From Amanita rubescens (taxonomy: Eukaryota > Basidiomycota > Agaricomycetes > Agaricales > Amanitaceae), in contig WION01000087.1 of the NCBI GenBank assembly GCA_015039365.1, forward strand, positions 114,723-178,722: a stretch of 64,000 bases of DNA, in the 5' to 3' direction. Shown piece by piece: positions 24,762-36,700 of the stretch. The position numbers and the translations under genes are program-made. The stretch's first letter is position 1. Each line of letters starts with the position of its first letter. Below the pieces are notes generated by a model, which did not search any database, had not been told where the DNA came from, and saw nothing but the letters and a program-made list of their open reading frames with translations.

Positions 24762-25155
24762 TCAGTCATCCTTTGTATTTTCGTCCAAGAAACATGCTAC
24801 TGAAGGAGCACCATCGGTAGCGGAATGTGCCAAAGCAACTACCGTATATAGTACGCACTGTCCTGCCAAACTACGTATATGCAAGGCCAGTACTGATTTA
24901 GGCACCGATTTTGGGGTTGAGGGATTGCGATGTGCCTGAGATGCTGCCTCCGCCTGGTACCGAGTGCAGATTAACACGGCGTATGATCGTGCTCGAGTTG
25001 GTGTTGGATGCCTTGTTGAACATCACAATGCGACGACATCGTTTTCTTTCATAGCGTTATCAGCACTGAGCATTGTTTGCATCGACGCACTTTACAACAC
25101 AAAGCTCCACCTCATGTTATGAGCGTAACCAGACGCTCTACTAAAGGGATGTCGG

Positions 25156-25786
25156 CAGTGCAGCAACCTGGCGCCAGGAACAATAGATCTTCGAAGGGCT
25201 TGAGCCTTGGTTATGTTTTTTAGAGAGGATGCTCGTGGGCGTAGGACTAGCCCAACCAAAAGGTACTATATTGTAGCTGGTTGTCATAGACCGGCCATCA
25301 CCAGGTAAAACTCGTTCGTATCCGAGAACGCCTCAAACGCCGGACGGTGTTAGACGGTGTTCATGATTGTCTTTCCCTCTTCATATAGAACGATGTACAT
25401 AACGCCCGCCGCAAACGCCGGAGATAAACGACTTGTTTCATCCCAGTCCGCGTTGGGGACCTACGGATTTGGTACCATAAACGTCAATTCTATCCTCGTC
25501 GAGGACCCTAGTACTCTAGTATGTATTTCCTATGTACGACATACTGCGTCGCGTAAACGCGACGCTCCCTTTATAAAAAATAAGAGAAAAAAAAAAGATA
25601 GCTGGCAAGCGGCTTCGTACCCAGCAGCTTACTTCAACATCGCTTCCAACTTTGAATCCAACTGTTCCCGAATCCTCTCTAAAATCCAAATCTTCTCCGA
25701 CTCCCCACTAGCAAACAACGGCCCCTCATCTCCCAACCACGTCCATTTCGAAATATCACCATCCTCACACCCTCTATCCCGATTCA
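25156..25786 (+). repeat. direct duplication, copy B (source copy)
   Basis: Contains the 3' flank and the last ~50 codons of the intact K+ channel gene; matches 22890-23473. Because the channel reading frame continues intact beyond this copy, B is the source and A the duplicate. Confidence 0.9.
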
Positions 25787-27611
25787 ACTCCAACAGCTTG
25801 ATAATCTCTTGCCACTCTTCCCAGGTATACCTTTTACTTTCATCGTCTTGAATGATTTGTCGAACGCCCCTAACGAGCCTCATAGCCCTCATCACTTCAT
25901 CTCTATAACCTCTTTCCTTTTCGGACATATTCGGATCCGGCTTTTGGGGGACGACGGGCGCGGACACGGCAGACGCTATAATCGCCGTCCGGTGTTTTTT
26001 TTCTAACTGGCCACCGCTTGCGACTGACTCGCCGTCTTCGCTTTGTTGTTCGTCGTCTCGGTATATGTCGACCGTCCCGATCAGCCATTTGCCGAGGACG
26101 CCTTCAACGGGACCTTCTGTAACCCATTTTGCTAGGGTATCGCCAATGTCGGAGATGAGGAGCGTCATGGCGGGGATCGCGGCGATGGACCAAGCTACGA
26201 AGAGAGGTCGAGCGGCGCGAGAACGAGGTATGACGTCTCCGTACCCGATGGTTAAGAGGGAGACGTAGGTAAAGTAGAGGGAGAGGGGGTATGTGTATGT
26301 TCCCGCTTCTTGTTCTTCGTGCTGTGCGGACCCCAAGTCGGTGTCAAAAGTTATACAAGGGGCTTTTTCTTTGGACAACTCACCCGTTCTGCTATCCAAA
26401 ATAAGAGCGCGCCTCCGAACCAGATGACCACGAACAACGTAAACGTTGACAAGAGAGATAAATACTTCCTCTTATCATCCGCACTCTTCTTCACGTACCT
26501 CATCACCTCCCATTCATCCCTACTCCATTTTATTGGCGTTTGCAGTGTCGGAATCCTCGATCTAATCTTTCTCGGATTCCGATTCAAAGACAAGAGACGG
26601 AGGAATATAGATTTCTTTTCGTAGCCCCGAGCTTGGACGCGGAACCACATTCTACGTTGGGTTTTCATGACTTCCTTTCCCCATACCACTCGCTCTCTAA
26701 TCCGCGCTACGAATAGCGCGCGGATACTGGTCACGACGAGACCCAACACGAATATGCCTATCGCGGTATAGGGTATCACTATAATCTTGGACACCGAACT
26801 CGAAGGTACGAAATCGGAACCAAAACCGATCGTAAGCAACGAATAGTTTGTCCAGTATATCCCATCGAGGAACGTCCAGTTTTCGATGGAGGAGAATATT
26901 CCCGCGCCTAGAGCGAGGTAGAGTGTGAATATGATGGTTTGGAACATGAGGGTGCGTTGGGGAGCTGTGAGGAGAACTTGGGGACGGTATATAGGGAATT
27001 TGTCCCGGAAGATGGGCCAGCGGAGGGTGGGTAGGACGGAGGTGAGGAGCATGGTTGCGTTGAAGAGGTGCATGGAGCAGGAGATGAGGGCGTAGTAGTA
27101 GGCTTGGGTGAAAATCTTGTCAACGCCCACCTTGGTGGAGCTGAGTGCGACGACGTGGGCTGTACCAGAGACGTACCTGTTGGGAGGTTAGGTAGGTGGC
27201 AAGACGTGGAGGAAGGAGACTTGCCAGAGGAAGATTGTGACTGGTTGGGATATGAAGTACCGGATCCTACGAGCGAAGTTCATGATAAGGAGAATGTTGG
27301 CGGATACCGCTGTTCCAAGGGCTACCGAGTTGAGAGCGTAGACTCTGTAAAGCCGTGTTGTGACAGGTGGTTTATCGAACAGTAGTTGAGGGTGGAAGAA
27401 CTCACAACGTCGTATCGTGGGCTGCCTGTCCTGGGATGGGTTGGGTGAAAACGACCCATGGTTCGAAAAATGCGAGAACTGCAAATAGATTGGCTAAGGG
27501 GGCTGTTGCAGCGCAGATAAGAGGGAGAACGGCGGAAATGAACCACCAACGTCTGTTGAGAGCCTTATGATGCGAGGCTTGGACCTGTACTTGGTGCTTG
27601 TAAGTCTCCAT
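25629..27611 (-). CDS. TOK-type two-pore-domain K+ channel
   Basis: Plasma-membrane outward-rectifier K+ channel of the fungal TOK1 type. The start METYKHQVQVQ is at 27611. Hydrophobic segments run through residues ~20-330 (for example ISAVLPLICAATAPLANLF and ISCSMHLFNATMLLTSVLP). There are two selectivity filters: TIGFGSDF (about 26820) and TIGYGDV (about 26240), each preceded by a pore helix. This is the diagnostic arrangement of eight transmembrane segments and two pores. Introns are near 27340-27400, 27179-27220 and 26322-26383. The C-terminal cytoplasmic tail (after WLIGTVDIYRDDEQQ) is charged. Its last part is duplicated 2.3 kb away at 22890-23473. Confidence 0.9.
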
Positions 27612-28090
27612 GTCATGTGGGGCTCGCAATGGAGTGAGTTTTGTAGGATCGGATCATGAGCCCGGTATTTTGAATTTTTAGTTGTGCATGACATGAGACA
27701 TCAATTGACCAAATAATACCATTAGCGTAATATAAATACACAACAAAGGAAGACGGAAAGTCGCTTTGACGATATAGATAACTGATACAAGTGAACGGTC
27801 GTGTCGGTGCGACAGATATATATGGAAGATGGTAAGCAAGGAAGGTGGCAGTGTATGTTGTAATGATGTGTGATGCAGTCCCATCGAAGTCTACAAAGTC
27901 CATTACAGAAATGAAAAATAAATAAAAAAGAAAAGAAAATGGGATTTGATGACATCATCACGATGACATTGGCCAGCAAAGAGGCACAGGGGCAATTGAA
28001 TAGTCTATGTAGTCGGCTAGCCGGATCTCAACGATGAACGCGGTGTACGTTATATTGTACGTATACGAGATGGCTGGTGGTAGGTTTCGC

Positions 28091-28697
28091 TCAGGAAGTG
28101 AAACGCCGGGTAACAGTGGGTCTGCGCCATGCGGCTTCCCAGTCTTGTAGAGCTTTGACGAAGCCTGGGTTGGGTTTGATGCACGCCCGCTTACGTTTGA
28201 CTAAATCGTAAGCGTTATCGTACGACATGCCTTTGTTCCTGATCAGGTATGCAATGACGACGGCCGCGCTGCGCGATACGCCCTATCGCGTCCAGAATTA
28301 GAAAACTTGGGACGAAGGTGAAAATCTGAGACTGTACCTGTTGGCAGTGGACGAGGACGCTTTGACCGCTTTTGAGGGCTTTGTCGATGTGGTTGCAGAC
28401 TGCTTCTAGATGAGGACGGAGGTCTGCGGAGGAGTGGTCGAGGATGTCGATACGGTAGCATGTGAAGCCATTTTTTTCACTTTGTGGGAGCCAGGGAACG
28501 TCGAGGACTTGGACGAGGTGAGTGATGCGATGTTCGCGGAGGAGGTCAATATCATTGACGGCTGAGAGAGAGCCGAGGTAGAGTGCGCCAGAAGTGACGG
28601 CGGTGGTTCCAGGGAGGATAGAAGATTCGAGGACGAGATGCATTGGAGTACACATGGCTTGGACGACTTCAGGTGGGAGACTGTCGAAGCGAATCAT
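28091..28697 (-). CDS. dual-specificity protein phosphatase
   Basis: Small DSP-type phosphatase of about 180 residues. The start MIRFDSLPPEVVQ is at 28697. SGALYLGSLSAV and THLVQVLDVPWLP mark the N-terminal half of the fold. The active-site loop is split by an intron (28283-28337) inside codons for VHCQQ|GVSRSAA, giving the HCx5R signature. The general-acid region is DILDHSSADL. The C-terminal exon reads VVIAYLIRNKGMSYDNAYDLV and ends at 28091. No kinase-interaction or other extra domain is seen, so the substrate is unknown. It is transcribed away from the NDUFV1 gene. Confidence 0.88.
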
Positions 28698-29263
28698 GGC
28701 GCGCACTGGCAGTTAGGAACATTCAAAGGCGGATTATATAGCACGAAAATTATCAATAGGAGGCCGCGTTCTTTTCTTTTCTTTGTGTTACGGTGGCCAA
28801 AGTCTCGGCTTTGAAGCCGCGAAACTAGAATCACAGCCTGCGAAAGTACAATCAGAAAGTCCGCCCTGCTAGCTCCACCGCTAGAGATTCTTTCAAAAGT
28901 CGCGACCCAACGCTCGTCATCCAACCTGAGTTCCTGGGGTAGCGACGATCCTCTTGGCGTTCCAGGCGTGCCATTGTACATAATATAATAACATATTCAT
29001 TTCTGACCTCTCGATGTTCTCTATCTATAGCCTCCGCCGACTTACGACCATGGGGTGCCGCTGTATCCACCCCCGTTTTCTGACATTGGGTACGGCTCAC
29101 GCACCCATTTATTTAAAACCACATACGACGTATCCAGTGCTATGCGGACGGTCCGCAACTTGCGGGTTATGCTTGGCAAGAGCTTGACCGGAGCAACTCG
29201 GAACACCGGCATCTGCCGTTTTTTCCAAGCTCCGCTCAGCGCCGGCCACGACGAGCAACCATC

Positions 29264-31012
29264 ATGTTGTCCTCGTCGTCGAGTACGATGCTCAAAGCTT
29301 CTGTGCAATCCAGTCGCGTAGGGAGATCACGGCTACAGCACCAGCTCACTCGTACTCTCGCTACAGTTGCTGACCCACCCGTTCGACGGTACGGCGGACT
29401 GAAAGACCAAGACAGAATATTCACAAATGCCTTCTTGAAGCACGATTTCGGCCTCAAAGGCGCCCTAGTACGTTTTTTTCCTCTCTCCGAGACAAAAAAG
29501 AGTTGAAACTCTGACCAAAAGTCCCGCGGAGACTGGCACAAAACAAAAGAAATCATTCTAAAGGGAGACTCATGGATCATTCAAACCATGAAAGATTCCG
29601 GTCTACGTGGACGAGGCGGAGCAGGTTTCCCCAGCGGTCTCAAATGGAGCTTCATGAACAAGCCCGGCTGGGAAAAAGACCCTCGACCACGCTACCTCGT
29701 CGTCAACGCTGACGAAGGTGAACCCGGTACCTGCAAAGACCGCGAAATCCTACGCGGAGACCCACACAAACTCGTCGAAGGTTGCCTCATCGCCGGACGA
29801 GCTATGAACGCCAGCGCAGCTTACATCTACATTCGCGGCGAATTCTACCAGGAAGCGATGCACCTCCAACAAGCCATCGACGAGGCTTACAAAGCCGGTC
29901 TGATCGGTAAGAACGCGTGCGGGTCCGGGTACGACTTTGACGTGTACGTCCACCGCGGGGCGGGCGCTTACATTTGTGGGGAGGAAACGGCCCTTATTGA
30001 GAGTCTGGAAGGGAAACAGGGTAAACCGAGATTGAAACCTCCGTTCCCGGCGGATGTGGGGTTGTTTGGGTGTCCGACGACCGTGGCTAATGTGGAGACT
30101 GTCGCGGTTGCGCCGACGATTTGTAGACGCGGTGGGTCGTGGTTTGCCGGGTTTGGAAGGGAGAGGAATCAAGGAACCAAGTTGTTTTGTATCAGTGGAC
30201 ATGTGAACAATCCGTGTGTGGTTGAGGAAGAGATGAGTATACCCCTCAAGGATTTGATCGAGAAGCATTGTGGAGGTGTTATAGGTGGTTGGGATAATTT
30301 GTTGGGCATTATTCCAGGTGGGAGCTCGGTTCCTGTGCTTCCCAAACATATATGCGAGGAAGTCTTGTGAGTTTTGGCTTGATCCAAAGTATGCCTACTT
30401 ACTCATGGTTGTATTCGACAGGATGGACTTTGATTCGTTGAAAGACGCTCAATCTGGACTTGGTACCGGAGCTGTTATCGTCATGGACAAGAGCACCGAC
30501 ATTGTCTCGGCCATCGCTCGTTTCTCTCACGTACGTTCTTTGTTCGAAACTTGCGCATACATGTCCTCATTTATGCTAGTTTTACAAACATGAATCTTGC
30601 GGGCAATGTACGCCGTGCAGAGAAGGCACAACATGGATGATGAAAATGATGGATCGGATGGTAGAAGGCCGGGCGCACCGTCGGGAGATTGACATGCTCC
30701 TGGAGCTTACGTACGTTCCGCTCCTGTGACTCACGAGGAGAGAAGATATTTAACTCCGCTTGCAGGAAACAAGTCGAAGGTCGCACCATTTGTGCTTTGG
30801 GCGATGCCGCTGCGTGGCCTATTCAGGGCTTGATGCGACATTTCCGTCCAGAGGTCGAGCGCCGGATCGACGCTTTCCGCGCTGCCCATGAAGCAGTTGG
30901 ATTTGGTGGACATCTTGCGAGCGAGATTGATGATACCCTTGCCGTACCGGACAATCTCGGGCTTCGTCTACCTGCTTTAGAGCCATCGCAGCAACAACAA
31001 CCGAGTGCATGA
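29264..31012 (+). CDS. NDUFV1: NADH:ubiquinone oxidoreductase 51 kDa subunit (NDUFV1/NuoF)
   Basis: Peripheral-arm subunit of mitochondrial complex I that binds NADH, FMN and one 4Fe-4S cluster. The N-terminus [20 protein letters not shown] is Arg/Ser-rich like a mitochondrial presequence. [14 protein letters not shown] opens the mature part. The FMN/NADH region is [33 protein letters not shown] and [16 protein letters not shown] follow. The cluster ligands are in [11 protein letters not shown] plus the Cys of [11 protein letters not shown]. Introns: 29468-29521, about 30368-30420, 30531-30580 and 30712-30765. Length (~490 residues) is normal. The C-terminus ends in a poly-Gln tail ([10 protein letters not shown]), unlike most orthologues. 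It is a housekeeping gene, convergent with the deaminase-like gene downstream. Confidence 0.96.
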
Positions 31013-31171
31013 TAGATGAACCATCTATTTGTAAGTAGCGCGTACGGTGGTATTATACATATATATATTATTCAAAACACAAGAAGTTTTTTTACAAAAT
31101 ACAAAAGATCATCGCAACGATGGAGATGCTGGTGCTACAATTAGTTATAAACACATACGGTCAGATTCGGA

Positions 31172-32779
31172 TCACTTGGATGAAACGTCAAGAAAAGGAA
31201 GTCTCGACTCGTCCGAGTCACTCGACGAAGATTCGTCGCTCGCCGGGCTGATTCCTCGAGTGCTGAGCGTCTTGGATAGACTACCCAACGCTTGTTTCAA
31301 TTCCTCTCGAATCAAATTGACAACAGAGAGGCCAAAAGAATCAGCAGGAACAAGCCATTCATAATTCGCCTTATTCGATGTTCCAAGAATAGACCACGGC
31401 TCTGCTGCCTCCGCTCGTTTCTTATTCACCTGCTCGATATAAGCGCGACAAGCCCAGCACGACAACTTGCTGGTGCCGATATAATTCCTATGTACCGGCG
31501 TCTCGTGCTGTTCGAAAAATTTGATGAGCTGGATTTCGCAGTGTAGGTGTGGAACGGCTCCTCCGGGTGGCCAGAGATTGCGCACGCTGTCGGCAAATTC
31601 TTGGTGAAAGGGATTGGTCTCGTCCAGGTCCAGACTTGGATATCCGTATTTTTCGAGGGTGTTTTGGAGGAGTGGTAAGGGAGGTTCGGGGAGAGGGTAG
31701 GGGCAGCCGTGGTTTCGGGGTAGGATGGAGGATTGGCCAGAGGCGACCCAGGTAATGTGAATGTTCCCTCCGTCGTGCAGGAATTCGGCATAACTTTGTT
31801 CGCCCAGGGCTTCTTGGATGAATTGGAATCCGTACGTGGCGAAACTCCACGCGTCGACTCGGTATCGTGCAACGCGCCATAGTCTTCGCCAGAGTTTGAG
31901 AATCCAATCCAAGTCGGCGGAGGTGCCGTACCACTTTGAGCCCTTGGCCGAGGGTTTCTCGGTTTCAAATTGCGCGAAAAAGTTGGAGTAGACGAGTATC
32001 AAGGCGCAGCGACAATAACTGTGTGCCCACGCTTGTTTGTCCCTTCCGCTGGAGAGGTAATCGAGGCCTTTTTCGATCAAATCGACGAGTCTCCCGAATA
32101 CCAGTTTGAGCACGGTAGCGCCGGAAGATTCGGTGGCAATTATTCGAAGCTCGCGAGCAAAGTTGAGGAGGCACGTATCATTCTCCACTCCGCCGGAAGC
32201 AACCCACCGATCGACGATAGTGTTGAACCTCTCCACCACTTTCGATGATCCACCTCTGGCTAAAGGCTCCATCCTCGCAATAGCCCCGACTTTACTCGCG
32301 AATCGGCGGTGAGAAATTGATATAGTGGTCTTGAACAAGGTGTCGGTGGCCGACCCTGGATCTTTTTGTGCCATAGCTCGACGGAGAGCAAACAAAAACT
32401 CCCGGCCGTTTTCGATGTCCCTCTCGTCAGGTAAACCTTGCGTTCGGGCAAGGTAGAGCATGATGGTGCCTGAGCGAACGGACAAGGCAGCGGCAACGGC
32501 GTCGCCCTGAGGATCCCGTACGAGACAGATGGCGATCCAGCTTAAGATGGACACCATCCTGCTGGGAAGATCATCCTCGGCTTCGACTGGGTCCTGGTTC
32601 TCTTGAGGCAGGGAGTAGAATAGAGTCGGTGGGACACGTGAGACATATCTTTGGTTTAGGTTAATGAAGGCTAGGGAGGTCATAGCTTCAAGTTGTTCTT
32701 CCATGGAATGCTTTGCGACCCAGTGGTTTGTCAGTGGCAGGAGGTGCAGGACAGGTTTACATACCTGCCATTGGTCCAT
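31172..32779 (-). CDS. OTT_1508-like deaminase-fold protein
   Basis: Fungal protein of about 520 residues with a long helical N-terminal region and a C-terminal cytidine-deaminase-like zinc site. HLHCEIQLIKFF supplies the H-x-E motif and YIGTSKLSCWACRAYIEQVN the C-x2-C motif, the arrangement of the OTT_1508-like nucleic acid/nucleotide deaminase family common in fungi. An intron probably removes GTATGT...CAAAG right after MDQWQ. The tail (ISPASDESSSSDSDESRLP) is acidic and Ser-rich. The substrate is unknown; members are often proposed to act in conflict or RNA/DNA editing. All predicted zinc ligands are present. Confidence 0.75.
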   Translation of the reverse strand: MDQWQVCKPVLHLLPLTNHWVAKHSMEEQLEAMTSLAFINLNQRYVSRVPPTLFYSLPQENQDPVEAEDDLPSRMVSILSWIAICLVRDPQGDAVAAALSVRSGTIMLYLARTQGLPDERDIENGREFLFALRRAMAQKDPGSATDTLFKTTISISHRRFASKVGAIARMEPLARGGSSKVVERFNTIVDRWVASGGVENDTCLLNFARELRIIATESSGATVLKLVFGRLVDLIEKGLDYLSSGRDKQAWAHSYCRCALILVYSNFFAQFETEKPSAKGSKWYGTSADLDWILKLWRRLWRVARYRVDAWSFATYGFQFIQEALGEQSYAEFLHDGGNIHITWVASGQSSILPRNHGCPYPLPEPPLPLLQNTLEKYGYPSLDLDETNPFHQEFADSVRNLWPPGGAVPHLHCEIQLIKFFEQHETPVHRNYIGTSKLSCWACRAYIEQVNKKRAEAAEPWSILGTSNKANYEWLVPADSFGLSVVNLIREELKQALGSLSKTLSTRGISPASDESSSSDSDESRLPFLDVSSK

Positions 32780-32819
32780 TTTGCTGAGCGGCGGTCGTCC
32801 CTAGGAAGATGTCTGCTTT

Positions 32820-33796
32820 AGCACGTTTCATATCTCAATCAATGGTAGTACGTACTTAGTTCATGTATAAGAAAGAAAGCAAACGTGATAGTTCGACGCT
32901 GAGCGCGTCAATTGAACAGTTGGAGCGGAGGATTAGTAAGACCTGGCACTATTCGGAAGGCAGTGACATAATGCACGCGTGACCTCTAGACGTCCCAGGG
33001 ATAATCGATAATCGATAGCAACTGTAGTTACAGAGTTTGGGCGCGATAGTGGGGATGATTATAACTTGTGGGTCAGTCTGCCAATCGCAGGAAAGATGGC
33101 AGCCTCACCTTCGTAAGTGTAACGACTGTCTGGACATCCTGTATCTTGCCATTGTGGCATATATTCCAGCTTGGGATCACGGTGATGACCGGAGTGGAGC
33201 GTTGGCGATGAATTGCCCTACTTAGGTAGGAGACGCAAGTGGCAAGCCCAGATTGCCTAATGGAGAAGTATCCAAACATGTACGACTGGGCAATGATCAG
33301 TTTCGGGGGTCACTATTGTGCCACGCCGCCCTCTCGCTTCTTTGACCAAACCCACCATTTTCTCCCACTCACTGTCCGAGTCCTGCACGCTCTCAACTCC
33401 GATTGACCAAACACAAGTATTTGTTATCTGTCGTACTCGGCTAGTCACAACGGTCACACGTGATTGCCTGGACTACTGCTCGAGCCCGCTTATTGCCTTG
33501 CTGGTATGTTGAGCTATACAAACTGACATTGCATTTATGCCAGTATTCTTATTGATCCTGGACAACCATTCATTACCTTAGAGATAATTGCTTTAGCACT
33601 CTGCTTGATTCAGGATTCTCAAGTCACACTCTAGTACTCTAGTGGTACAGCCTGTACAGGTACTCCGACTTTCTCTGTCTCACATCCTTTTCTCCTGAGC
33701 TCAGCATGATCATCAGTCTTGCCTTGCTCCATAATCAACCACTTCATTACTAGTAATGGCAGACACCACCAGTGGACTTTCATTGAGTGATCCAAT
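32820..33796. other. intergenic, left edge of AT-rich island 2
   Basis: No gene recognised. Around 33450-33475 a GTCAC-rich segment with CACGTG (GGTCACACGTGATTG) resembles, loosely, the upstream element of the NLR and HNH genes. After about 33500 the sequence becomes AT-rich and CpG-poor. Confidence 0.35.
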
Positions 33797-36700
33797 ATGA
33801 CTGTGTTGGCATCCTCATTATCTGACTGGTACATATTAGGTACAGATGAGACACATGTTAAAATGCTCAGGGAACAATACCTATGCCAACATTTTCGCAT
33901 CATTGTCATAGGGAGGGCTAATGCAGGCAAGACAACCATCCTTGAGAAGGTTTGTGGTGTAGCAAAGGGGACAAAGCCCATGATATATGACAAGGATGGT
34001 AAGTCAGGCTGAACATTGTGCTTCTATGTATTCAATTCCATGTAGGTGAAGAACTGGATGCATCTGCAACTCATTTGATGGCATCAATTCAGGTGCACTT
34101 AATGACAATGTATGAATGTGCCTACTCATACTATGCATTAATAACAGAGAGGCCTACATGATATTGAACATCAGATTACATACCCTGGGTGTAACTTTAT
34201 CTTCCATGACTCTCAGGGATTTGAATCTGGTTCTACTGATGAGTTGGAGCTTGCTTGGAATTTTATTGAGAAGAGGTCTGCAGAAACTGAGCTACAAAAT
34301 CAGTTGCATGCAATTTGGTATCTTGATTTCTCCATTTACATGACTATCTGACTAGGCTCCTGATAGGTACTGCATACCCATGGACAGTCCTCGTCCCATT
34401 CTACCTGCAGAACTTGAATTTTTCAATAAAGGGACAGGCAGTGGTAAGTCCTAATAAATTCATTTCTCATCTTGTTTGTTTTACAGAGATTATTTACCTT
34501 GACTATTGTTCTTCCCCCCTTTCCATTGGCTGAATTACTAAGCACTAATCCATAGTGTACTGACTAGTAAATTACAGTTCCTTTGGTGGTTATATTTACC
34601 AAGTTTGATGGTCAAATAGCCTGTGAATTTGTCAATTTGACTGATGCAAACTTGAAGGATGAAGATAAGTGGGAGACAGCCAGGGAGATTGCTGAAATCA
34701 CTTTTCAGAAAGTTTATCTTCCTAAAGTTTTGGATGCTAAATATCCTCCCAAGGCATATGTGCAATTGGAAGGTGAGAATGATAATTTTTAAATGAAAAC
34801 AGTGTAGCATTGTTTCATAGACATGGATCTACCAGAGAACAATTGTGTTGATTTAACTCAGCAAACTGCTGATGCAATAAATGATGACACTATGCATCAG
34901 CTGTTTGTTTCAACACAGATGAATAACCTTGACCTTTGTGTTACATCTGCACTTGAGTGAGGGCCACATTCAAAATGTCACTCACTACCATTGACATTGT
35001 TCAGTCATGTTCTTAGATTTACTGGCTGTTGGACATGGGATGATGTCATTCTCACAGTTTTTTCAAAATTTCCACATTTCTGGGTAGGCATTTTTGTCAA
35101 ACGGCACATCAGTATAGAAATAATGAATGGCAATAGGTGGACAGGGGGGTAGGTGGCCTTCATATGGAATGATAAATGCTTGCAAAATTGATCAGGAGGT
35201 AAGTGACACTCCAATGCCTTTACAAGAAAACAAGATCAGTCATGCCTCAGATGGCCAATGAACAACTAAGTGAAACACAGGTTAGTTATCATTACATTCT
35301 TGGTGGCAGGATCTGATATCATTGATCTCAGTGGGTGAGTGACATTGAACAAGCATAAATCTGATATATTGTCTCATGACAACAGTTTGTGAGTAATGCT
35401 TTGGTTTTCTGATCAGCAGTCTTGACCCATAATCTACAGGAAGTGAGTGACATTAATTTTGATTTTTATTATCTCATGATGCATGATATGATCAACAGCA
35501 AGTGAGTAAATCTATCATTGTGAGCAGACTTGTCAATCCAGTCTCTTGTGGACAGGGAGTGAGTAATACAATGCTGCCTCACACCACATCTGACCTGCTT
35601 AAAGAAAGTAAGCAACATTGATAGTTTTGCAGTTTATCAGACATATGTAACTCAATGAACAACAGAATGTTGGTGACATACTTTTATATAAAAGAGTCTC
35701 AACAAATTTCATTGGATTAATATGTAATAGCAAGTAAGTGACATTTCCTTTCTGTCTTCTTACAAACAACACTATGTCTTGTCTCAAAACAACATTGAAC
35801 AGGCAGTAAATATTTCTCCTTTTCAAAACCTCTTCACAAGCTACTGCAAAACAAACAGGGTGTATGTGATACTTTTGATATGCAAATTTATGATATGAAA
35901 TACTAAGGAGAAAAGAGAGTTAGTGGCATTGTTCTCTTTCTTCCCAATTCATTACACTAATTTCATTCTAAAAGGAAGTGAGTGTGCTGACCACTGCTGC
36001 AAGATGATTTGGACAATGCTTTTTTTTGTTCTACAGCTTGTGAGTGATGTTCTATTTTTTGTGAAAAGCAGTGAAATCACATCTTTTCCTCTACACATAG
36101 GAGGTTAGCATCATATCATGCTGGTTTAGTGGTTCAAAAGATGTCCTTATCAAAATTTTGCATATGGCTAACAGTTTGTGAGTAACATTACAAACATTTC
36201 TGGAAATCTGCTCCATGTATTTTTCTCCTATAACAACAGTATGTGAGTGACATTGAAGGTTTTTGTGATATCTTTTCCTATGTCCAACAGGGAGTGAGTG
36301 ACATTGTGCATTTTGTGAATGGTAATCTCATCACATCCTTTCCTATGACCAATAGGTTGTGAGCAACATCATGCACTTAGTGAAAGGCAGTCTGATCATG
36401 TCTTTTCCTATGACCAACAGAATGTGAGTGATATTCACATTTTGTGAAAGGCACTCTCTTCACATCCTTTCTTATGACCAACAGGGAGTGTGTGACATTC
36501 CACATATTGTGAAAAACAGCCACATGACTAACTTTTCCATTTACCAACAGGGAGTGCGTGACATTCCACATTTTTTGAAAGACTGTCTCATCACATCTTT
36601 TCCTATGACCAACTGTCAGGGTGTGAGTAACATTCCACATTGTGTGGAAGGCAGTCTCATCACATATTTTTCTATGACCAACAGGGAGTAAGTGACATTG

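Noticed and set aside
28694..29100. Two minus-strand frames between the phosphatase and NDUFV1
   Set aside because: They overlap the phosphatase promoter and show no family motif; more likely 5' untranslated sequence.
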